64,000 nucleotides of DNA from Eublepharis macularius (Eukaryota; Chordata; Lepidosauria; Squamata; Eublepharidae). Positions 56,382 through 64,000 of the stretch are shown one piece after another. The notes under the pieces are model-generated. The model was given only the letters and a program-made list of their open reading frames with translations. It made no database searches and was not told the origin of the DNA. A program made the position numbers and the translations under genes. The DNA lies in the NCBI RefSeq assembly GCF_028583425.1, contig NC_072801.1, positions 66,789,766 through 66,853,765 of the forward strand. Reading direction: 5' to 3'. Within the stretch, counting starts at the first letter, position 1. Each line of letters starts with the position of its first letter.

Positions 56382-57150
56382 CATCTTCGAGACCAACAAG
56401 ATTTTCCGAGTGTAAACTTTTGAGAGTCGGAGCTTCTTTCTTCAGACCTGAGTAGAAATGGAGATCCGAGAGCCATTCCTACTCGTGTCTGAAGAAGGGA
56501 GCTGTGTGACTCTCAAAAGCTTACACTCTGAAAATCTTGTTGGCCTCTAAGGTGCCACTAAATAGTAAAGAGTCCAGAAGCAGGTTTAAGACTAACCAGC
56601 TTTATTGTAGCATAAGTTTTCGAGAGCCACAGCTCTCTCTCTCAGATGCATGGAGGGTAAGAAGAAACTGGCCAGAGATACATAGGTAATGAGGGGAGGG
56701 GCGCAGATGTAAATCAGTTGCAAATGTCATGAAAGAGGTGGAGCGCACAGTTCAGGCTGGGTGTGACCCCTCCCCTCCAAAGCTGAATCTGAATGGAATG
56801 CCTGAAAGGCAATTACTTCTGATAATGAGATAACCATCCAGAGTCTCTATTCAATCCAAGTCTGACTGAGTCAAATTTACATATGAATTCCAATTCAGCA
56901 GCTTCCTCTTGGATTCTGCTCCCCTCACCACCTGTGGCCATTTTCTTCATACCCTCCATGCATCTGACAAAGAGAGCTGTGGGTCTCGAAAGCTTATGCT
57001 GCAATAAAGTGGGTTAGTCTTAAAGGTGCTACTGGACTCTTCCTATTTTGCAACTACAGACTAACACGGCTACAGATTTAAGGTGCCACTAGACTCTCTC
57101 ATCCTGCTGGTCTTACTGCAGATCAATATGGCTACGCACCTACGCCTTTA
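56382..57150. repeat. Foldback element split by a second foldback element
   Basis: The outer copy comprises 56382-56560 and 57079-57150. The inner copy at 56561-57078 is bordered by the 13-bp repeat TAAGGTGCCACTA (56548-56560 and 57079-57091). Both copies contain long inverted arms. Confidence 0.8.
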
Positions 57151-57864
57151 GGGAATGCTTTCTACTGCTCGCTCTGATCAGAGCTACCAATGCAAGCCCA
57201 GATCAGTCTGCTGCCCTGGAATTCAGCATTTGCCCTTGATTGGTAAGACTAGTGTAGGTCGAGTTTAAATCCCTACAGTCTTAAAAGCCCGAGGGATAAG
57301 AAGGCCAGTAGGAAGACGGAGAAGGAAGACGCCTTTTTAGCTGCCAAGCAAGGGCAAAGAGTGTTAAGGAGCTTAGGGCTCGTGCCTGCCCGTCACACTT
57401 TCTCAGTTAGGCTACAGACCATTTTCTTCAATGGAGAGGCAAATGTTCCAGCCCCCTGTGCATGTGTGGCTGTTCTTGTCCTTTTCTCAGAGTTGGGATA
57501 GGCTGTAATCCATCTTCATAAAGCAGCTGGTGGGGGGGGGCAGCTAACAGAGGTTAATGGCTGCCTTCCTCCTGCTAATAGGATTGGGCTGGGAGAGCTC
57601 CCCCCTCCCCCAATTTCCCTGCCAAAATTGAACGAGCCCTGCGATTCAGTTCACAAGCCTTCCCGTTTCTCATTGGGAAGAGCTCCACAGCAAGATGCCC
57701 AGAAGCAAAGCTTTGTTTCTGCATCCCAAAGCAAATCTCAGGGCAGAGTTTTAGTTGATGCCCAGCGGAGACACCTGCAGAGTCAGTATTTTGCATGGCT
57801 TGTACTTTACAGAAGGGCGGAAGACAGTAACGGTGCCCTGATCAGTTTATAAGCTGACGTCTTA

Positions 57865-58090
57865 AAATGAAGAACAGTGGCTGTAGCATAGTGGATAAGT
57901 GGCTGGGCTGTGAATTAGTCCTGAATCCCAGTACTGCCAAGAACTCAGCAGGTGGCCTTGGGTAAGCCACTCCTCTCAGCCCCAGCTATATTATGGGGAT
58001 AGTAACATCTCTGATCTTGTTCACAGCTCTCAGTGGGGCACTAATCTATCTAGAAGACCGATACATACACAGTTATTAGCAGAGGCTGAG
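57865..58090 (+). repeat. tRNA-derived SINE, diverged
   Basis: Head GGCTGTAGCATAGTGGATAA, with CTGAATCCCAGTACTGCC after it. The 3' half is weakly matched. Confidence 0.55.
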
Positions 58091-58969
58091 AGGAAGGTGT
58101 CTGTAAGAACATAAATCTGATGGAGTGGGGTTGAGCGTTTCAACGGGGGCTGGGTACTCTGTCCAAGATTTTTCAAAGGACAAGGTGAGTCGCAGAAGGT
58201 ATCCGAAGGAAACGAAGAGTCGTTTGGGGAGGCAGGAGAAAGCTTTGGCTTGTACAGGGCAAGACCAGGTGCAATGGACGGCCTAATCCTGAGTTGAGAA
58301 TGAGACCCCAGCCCACTTTAATCAGAGGCTTTCTGACTGACTGGCCACAAGGCCGAGCAGCTACCTGTAAATACTTTGGCAAAGGGGGAAGAAACCCTGG
58401 AGGTGTTCTTCTCTTCCCCATTCCAGGGCTTTGGTATGTTGTGGCCTCCTCATGGTTACAGCAGCAAACAGGGAGCTTAAGCTGGGCTGAGAGAGGAGCT
58501 GCGGCAAAGCTACCGGCCTATTTCCCCCAAATCCTCTACTCTTGTTTGTGGGCTGGGCCTCCTGACAAAGAATCACACGTTTTTAAAGGGAGGGCTGCCA
58601 ACATGCTATAGAAAGTATCCAATTCTGTGAGCAGCACGAAAGTATAACTGCAGGTTTTGTTAACGCAGGGCAGAGTAGATACTGTAGCACAGCTGCCTGC
58701 TTAAAATCTCAAAGTGTTGCTGGCTTTCGAGATCAGACTTTGCATTTCCCACATTTTCCTGTCAATAAGGACGTGCGCTTTAAAAAGAAATAGTAAAATT
58801 GGAAGCTGCTCTTTGACAGCCTGTCGCCACACTGTACCTTGAGTAATGGTGACTCTAAAGTATTTGTTCTCGTTTAAGAGCTTTTATCTGGAGATGGGTG
58901 GGGGTGGCGGCTAGGGTGAACACCATACCAGAACTATGCGCCCCTGGGGCCCAGCACATCTCTATCAGA

Positions 58970-59130
58970 TTTTTATGCAGCCCTCCTTCTAAGGAGATCA
59001 AGGTGATATACACGATTCTTCCCTCTTCCATAATCACAGCAGCCCTGCAAGGTAGGCTACATTGAAAGAGTGGGTTGACCACAGTTATCCAGTAATTCTC
59101 ATGCTTGGGTAGGAATCTGAAACTGGAGTG
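58970..59130 (-). repeat. tRNA-derived SINE fragment, GATAAAAT-type
   Basis: CACAGCAGCCCTGCAAGGTA and the reversed head are recognisable. Confidence 0.6.
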
Positions 59131-60103
59131 AAGCCCCTTACCATTTTTTATATCTTAATTCAACCCACTAGTTTGCAAGACGTCTGAGCTACTGTATCCT
59201 CTCTCTGAAACTGCCCTACGGCAACTGTGGAATTCAAATGTACAGCCCTAGACAGAATGAAGTCTTAATCCAATTCGTAAAGCACAATTTCCTACTATCA
59301 ATTCTGCACTTGTACGAGGGCCAGGGACAGCAAAATATTCATCATTAAACAGGTAAGCATTTTTTCCTTTGAGAAGACTAAGCTGCAGCGATGAACAATT
59401 GGATGGTGGAGAACTAAACATACGTTTTTGAAATCCAGCACAGAGGACTCGAGACGGCGCCTGCACTTCCAGAACAAGGCACTCAGAATATACAACAGGA
59501 AACCATTTTTTTTAAAAAAAGGAAAGTTTAATGCTCTTTGCAGAAACTCTTTCTTACAACACCAGAGCCTCCTAAAACCAGAAGACAGGGAAGAATGCAT
59601 TTAAGGAAAAGCAGATGTTTGACACAAAAATTAGCGATCTCTTGATGTTTTAGAGCAAACGTAGATGAGGGATGTCTGTTATATGGGAACAAGAAATTCA
59701 ACCGGGGCTCCCTGGCTCTCTCCTCCAGGCACCCCATGTTGAGAATCCTAGCACACAGGGTTGCCCGTCGCTGAGCCGGAAGTCCCATGACTTGTTTTGG
59801 GGGAGGAAGAGACAGCAGGGGTTCTCCTGCATCTTGTCCATCCATGTATCTCATTCTTGCTGTAGCAGGCCGGAGAAAGAAGGAAACACATGGATCTCCA
59901 AACAAGGTCTGTACTATCAGACGAGACCTCTTCCAGGTCAGGAGCTGGCAACCCTGCTGGCTTCAGTTATCTCTGGATTCCCTGCCGTGATAGAAGTCAA
60001 ACTACTATTGTAAGGGTGTGCACACACAATCTTGCACATCCATGTCAGGGTGTGTAGTTTCTCCCACTTAGGCAGGCCTACACTGCTCTGCTCCCCTTCC
60101 CTA

Positions 60104-60618
60104 TCACATAGCCAGATACAGGGTGATGGGGCAGTGGTCGCTCCCAAGGCCCTTGGAGCGGATCTTGCTATCACACAGACCTTCCAGCAGCCCGTTAGAT
60201 ACCAGAAAGTAGTCGAGCCGCCAGCCAACGTTCTTGGCCCGGGCGTTCATCATGTAGGTCCAGAAGGTATAAGCGTAGGGAGTGTCAGGGTAGAGGTGAC
60301 GGAAAGTGTCAGAGAAGCCGGCTTTCAGCAGCTCGCCGAAGCCGGCCCGCTCTTCTGGAGTGAAGCCCGCATTCTTCTTGTTGCCCTTGGGGTTTTTGAG
60401 GTCGATCTCTTGGTGCGCCACATTGAGATCCCCACAGAGGATCAAGGGTTTGCGGGCAGCCAGGCCTTGGAGGTAAGACCGGAAGGCTACATCCCAGCGT
60501 TGGCGGTACTCCAGCCGCACCAGCCCACGGCCCGCATTGGGCACATAGGCAGTCACGAGAAAGTAGGAGGGGAACTCGGCTGAGATCACACGGCCTTCTT
60601 TGTCATGCTCCTCCTCAC
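60104..60618 (-). CDS. APEX1: APEX1 last coding exon
   Basis: 515 nt from acceptor CCCCCTACAG to TGA at 60104-60106. It encodes [15 protein letters not shown], then [50 protein letters not shown] and [14 protein letters not shown]. Loop GFSDTF is one residue shorter than human. An ATTAAA at 59526-59531 on the minus strand is a possible poly(A) signal about 570 nt downstream. Confidence 0.97.
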
Positions 60619-63055
60619 CTGTAGGGGGCAGACAAGTTGGAAGTAAGACGGAAGTGACCGGGAGTCACAAGCAGCTTGGGTGAGATGCAACGGATATAGC
60701 ACAGGGCTTCCATGTTACATTCAGAAATGACAAATTAGCCCAGATCTGAGGCTCCAGGAACATTTGCCCATGGGAAGGAAGTGGTGTCGGGGAAAGAAGG
60801 GTAGATGAAGGTTCTTGTGAGATCAGAAGGAAGAGCATGTCCATAAAGCTTATCACACACCAAGAGAAGAGTTGAAGACTGTGACAGAGAAGGGAAGGCT
60901 ACAACAGGCCAAATATGAAAAGAGGAGATTAGAAAGGCTTTGGAAGCATGGCCTGCAGAGGGCTGGAGGTGTACAGAAAATGCACAGAGGTATTACGTGG
61001 CCCCAAATTCTACCTCCTGAAACGGAGCAATTGCCTCTTTGTTAAGCAAGTTTTCAGGAAGCGGGGGGGGGGAATGGGTGGGAGTGACATAATGGGATGG
61101 ATGTTTATATTGAATATTATGATTTGTGTATACTGACCCATCCAATAAAATTTTTTTTTAAAAAAAAGTTTTCAGGAAGCAATGCCACCTGCCCAGTTTT
61201 CCATCTGGAACAACTCTTAAGCCTGAAGCAAGTAAGCACATGTATAAAAAGACAAAAAAAAACATACTCCTTGTAGTCATTGGCTCCCAAGCTCATTTCC
61301 TGCAGCTTGTCAGAATCGGAAATTTTGTGTGTGTGTGTGTTTGGGGTGGGGGGTGGGGGTAATGCAATCAAAGAATGCAGATTCAAGACTGCAAGTGTGA
61401 AAACAGAAATTTAAAGGAAGAATTGGGAGCAAAGGGCCAAGAAATCAGTGTGTACAGACAACTGAATGTGCATGGGCTGAATGCTGGGGGGGGAAGGATC
61501 CTGCCACAGGGTTTGGGAAGCGCTTACCAATACCATACGTGACATCAATAGGCTTGACTTTGGAGAGCAGGGCCACCCCACTGTAGCCTTCTTTGTCATC
61601 TGAGCACGCCCAGTACTTGTGGGGATATTCCGCCATATCCCGGATGTCAGCGGGCAGCTGCTTCTCGGCACATTTTGTTTCCTGCAGGCAAAGCACGTCG
61701 GGGTCTTCCTCGCGCACCCACTGCAGGGAAAGACGGTTTTAGGGGCAGGGCCTGAGAATCAGGTCTCCCGCATTCCACCTCTCACAAAGAAGAAAAGGGA
61801 GAAGCAGCCAGTTAGATCTAGGGAATGCAGTCCACAATGGGTTGCAGCTTGGCCTGCCCCTTCCCTCCCACCCCGGTACGGAGTGGATCTGTGGCTGATC
61901 AGCAGAGCACGTGCCCTGCACGTTTCCAGGCTCAATTCCCAGTTAAAGGAATCCTGGACAGCAGTTACGGTGAAAGACCCTCCTCTACTGCCAATCAGAG
62001 CAAAGAGTACTGCGCTATTTGGGCCAATCGTCCGGACTAAGGCAGTTTCATCGGTTCAGTTCTACGTAGCCTGCCAGCAAAAATACTTACCAAAGGACAT
62101 TATGCCTCTGCTGTCAGCCGTCTGCACCCCCCAAAGGCTTTCCCTATTTCATCTGGGACCTCTGGTTGCTATGCCACGGCCTATTAACTGCTTAATAAGG
62201 CGCGGCAATGCACAGAATCCCCAAAGGAACTCTAGCAACTCAGAGGTATCAGTACTCAAAACAAGAGTAGAAAATGAAAGGTGCAGTGACAGGTAACAGA
62301 CACCTCTAAGTTTGAACAGCTTTTTAAAAAATCAGTTGAGTGGGAATATAATGAACATCTAACGCCTACATCCAATGCAACATTAAACCAAGATTACTGG
62401 TCCTTTTAGGCAAGGCAGTAGCCATTCTGACTGGCAGAAGATCATTTCAGGCAGCGTGGGGCCTTTCCCAGCAAAAGCGGGCCAGAGAATTACCTCCAGG
62501 CCTTTCTTCTTGATCCAGGCACGGATCCCGTCAACATTCCAGGAAGTGACCTTCAACGTGTACTTCTTGCCACCAGAAGAGGAGAGTTTATCAGGGGGAT
62601 CCTGGTACATGATTGGGCCATCAGCCTCTTTCTCAACCTTAGCTCCGCCTTTCTTAGCCTTCTTAGGCTCTGGCTCTAGCAGGAAAAAAGGGGAGAAAAG
62701 AAACAGAAGCCCTTTGCGTTAGCCACAAAGAAACATGGTCAACAGAGGCTTGTAATTAACTACCCACTTAGTCACCTCTGGTGAGCAGCAGACACTCATT
62801 CCAGGTGACCGAGGGGCAAAGTTTTAGAAAACTTGGTTACTTTTAAGGCACAAATTGCCAGCTTGTTACAGTTGTCAAAGGCCTTGGGACATTGTCAGAA
62901 TGACATGTACTGCCACGCAGATGAACACAGCCTGAAAGCAGCTGCCCTGGCAAATCAATCCGTGCTCTATGCTGGTCCCCGACATGCTCACCTGCCACTT
63001 CCTCCTTCTCCTCCGGAAGGACTCCATCATCCTTCTTCTTCCCTCGTTTTGGCAT
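60104..63055 (-). CDS. APEX1: APEX1, AP endonuclease 1 (spliced gene)
   Basis: The main abasic-site endonuclease of base-excision repair; it cuts the DNA backbone 5' to AP sites in nucleus and mitochondria. Four coding exons (62992-63055, 62494-62675, 61528-61720, 60104-60618) join in frame to 954 nt, 317 residues against 318 in human. The N terminus has the bipartite basic signal (PKRGKKK ... PKKAKK). Catalytic residues of the exonuclease-endonuclease-phosphatase fold are all present: Asn68, Asp70, Glu96, Tyr171, Arg177, Asp210, Asn212, and the human Asp283, Asp308 and His309, which are one lower here after a one-residue deletion. Position 65 is Thr, where mammals have the redox-active Cys65, and human Cys138 is Lys. 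The repair function looks intact; the redox function is in doubt. It is convergent with PIP4P1, as in human. Confidence 0.97.
61063..61165 (+). mobile_element. Very short L1-like 3' insertion in APEX1 intron
   Basis: Flanked by the perfect 15-bp repeat AAGTTTTCAGGAAGC at 61048-61062 and 61166-61180. The 103-bp insert ends CCAATAAAA followed by a T/A homopolymer run, a strongly truncated retrotransposed 3' end. The perfect duplication argues for a recent event. Confidence 0.85.
61528..61720 (-). CDS. APEX1: APEX1 third coding exon
   Basis: 193 nt, acceptor TTCCCTGCAG, donor GTATTG|gtaagc. It reads [20 protein letters not shown] through [19 protein letters not shown]. It holds the metal-binding Glu96 and the structural Cys93 and Cys99. 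Confidence 0.97.
61880..62060 (+). repeat. tRNA-derived SINE, GGCATGCAG type, in APEX1 intron
   Basis: GGATCTGTGGCTGATCAGCA, then CAGGCTCAATTCCCAGTT and TAAGGCAGTTTCATCGG, antisense to APEX1. Confidence 0.7.
62494..62675 (-). CDS. APEX1: APEX1 second coding exon
   Basis: Acceptor TTCCTGCTAG, donor CTGGAG|gtaatt. It encodes the second basic cluster PKKAKKGG, then YQDPPDKL and [20 protein letters not shown]. The ACT codon for Thr65 is at 62545-62547. Asn68 and Asp70 of the metal site follow. Confidence 0.96.
62992..63055 (-). CDS. APEX1: APEX1 first coding exon
   Basis: Encodes [21 protein letters not shown] and ends one base into a Glu codon at GGCAG|gtgagc. MPKRGKK matches human exactly. 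The 5' non-coding exon is not placed. Confidence 0.95.
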
Positions 63056-63359
63056 CGTCGATCCCAGCCCAAGTGGCCAGCAGCGTCCCTGCCTCACAAG
63101 CTGCGATCTCCGAAGCAGCAACGTCTCCTGGGGAGGAGGAGCCTGTGAGTCCAATTCCCATCCCAACCTGCCCCATTTTCAGCCATTTTCTCCCGCTAAC
63201 CCCCTTCCCACCAACCCTGCTGAGTGACACAGCCTCAAAATAGCACCTGAAATCCTTCTGCTTCGTCCTCAGCCAATGGTACTAATCCCCAGGACAAATC
63301 CTGCCCTAACCTCCACTCTCCTGGGCTGCAGCAGGCAAAGTGAATCAAATGAACACGTG

Positions 63360-63560
63360 ATGCTGCCTTATACTGAATTAGACCCCGAGTTCGTTAAGGT
63401 CAGTGCTGTCTAAGCACTCAGACTGGCTGTGGCTCTCTCAGGCAGTGGTTTTTCAGGCCAGCTACCATCTGATCCTTTAAACTGGAGATGGCAGGAATTA
63501 AACCTGGGGCCTTCTGCACACGAAACGGAGGCTGTGCCACTGAGCCGTGGCCCCGACCCA
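63360..63560 (-). repeat. tRNA-derived SINE, GGCATGCAG type, upstream of APEX1
   Basis: The minus strand reads from GGGGCCACGGCTCAGTGGCA to the AAGGCAGCAT tail; about 300 bp upstream of the APEX1 ATG. Confidence 0.85.
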
Positions 63561-63899
63561 AATCTCCACCTCCTGCTTCTTTCCTTTCAGGGTTCTTGAG
63601 CCTTCAGCAGCTGCAGCCTTCCTCCTTGCAGCATCTACATGGAACAGCTGCATGTTAAAGGTACAGGACTTCTTTCATGTCAGTGCATGGCAAGGAGCCT
63701 CCGTTAGCCCCACATCTCCAATTGCAGGGAATGGGACTCAGTCAGAGGCCTTTCTTAAGAGCTGCTGCTGCTTTTCCATGGAGATGCCAAGGTTATTTGA
63801 CCACAGCCAGTCTTTCGAACACAGAAGCCGCCTTCCCAGCCCATAGCACTCTCCCCTCCAGATCAACCCTGCCTTTCCCAATCATACCTCCTTGACAGA

Positions 63900-63990
63900 G
63901 TGGTTTTCCAACCAATCAGGCCTCCCCTTACAACCTCAGCACCCGCCTCCCAGCCAATCATCGCTCCTCTCTTGGCAGTAAAGCACCTCT
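63900..63990. promoter_or_regulatory. Candidate APEX1 upstream promoter element
   Basis: CCAAT boxes at 63912-63916 and 63954-63958 lie in a C-rich, repeat-free block upstream of APEX1. In mammals APEX1 and OSGEP share a divergent promoter, so this may be its edge. No OSGEP coding sequence lies inside the window. Confidence 0.35.
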
Positions 63991-64000
63991 TTCATTTGAC

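Larger units (their letters stand above)
56000..60103. other. Convergent spacer between PIP4P1 and APEX1
   Basis: Outside the foldback repeats at 56.38-57.15 kb and the SINE pieces at 57.87-58.09 and 58.97-59.13 kb, I see no gene. 59.5-60.1 kb probably includes the APEX1 3'UTR. Confidence 0.6.

Noticed and set aside
60032-60583. 183-residue plus-strand open frame
   Set aside because: Antisense shadow of the last APEX1 exon.
61619-62296. 225-residue open frame on the plus strand
   Set aside because: It overlaps APEX1 coding exon 3 in antisense and a SINE; no recognisable domain and no separate promoter.
1-64000. Search for CRISPR arrays, operons, prophages, LTR or other virus-like elements
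   Set aside because: None recognised. Genes are spliced vertebrate genes, and the repeats are LINEs, SINEs and DNA-transposon MITEs.

Overview
This is vertebrate nuclear DNA, most likely from a squamate reptile (lizard; a gecko is possible but unproven). Three intron-containing genes are recognisable, set in DNA dense with SINEs, CR1, L2 and L1 fragments and MITE-like elements of lizard type. Gene order and orientation are PNP (-), PIP4P1/TMEM55B (+), APEX1 (-). This is the mirror image of the human 14q11.2 block APEX1(+)-TMEM55B(-)-PNP(+), so the synteny is conserved. No virus-like or LTR element, CRISPR array or toxin gene was recognised.

Region by region: 1-8.4 kb is the 3' flank of PNP, with a tRNA-Pro(AGG) gene at 2870-2941 and a 5'-truncated CR1 at about 3.96-4.89 kb. 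Coding exons 2-6 of PNP run from 13804 back to 8414. Their introns carry L2, L1, SINE and hAT-type MITE insertions. From 13.8 to about 34.5 kb lies what I infer to be a repeat-filled first intron, ending at a CpG-rich, CCAAT-bearing promoter near 34.5-34.9 kb that holds a candidate first coding exon. The 35-43.6 kb stretch is an intergenic repeat field with striking palindromic elements. PIP4P1 starts at 44297 behind a GC-rich promoter with six CCAAT boxes and three CACGTG E-boxes, one a perfect CLEAR palindrome. Its seven coding exons end at 54051, and its long 3'UTR ends near 55.9 kb. After a convergent spacer, APEX1 reads leftwards from 63055 to 60104. The last kilobase is probably the APEX1 upstream region; in mammals OSGEP lies head-to-head there.

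The products act in separate pathways: purine salvage (PNP), lysosome positioning (PIP4P1) and base-excision repair (APEX1). They share a conserved neighbourhood, not an operon. The spliced models give proteins close to the human lengths: about 289-293, 279 and 317 residues. The main protein observation is that APEX1 has Thr at position 65, where mammals carry the redox-active Cys. The main DNA observations are the CLEAR-type E-boxes of PIP4P1, several MITE families whose target-site duplications can be read directly, and nested insertions that order their activity.
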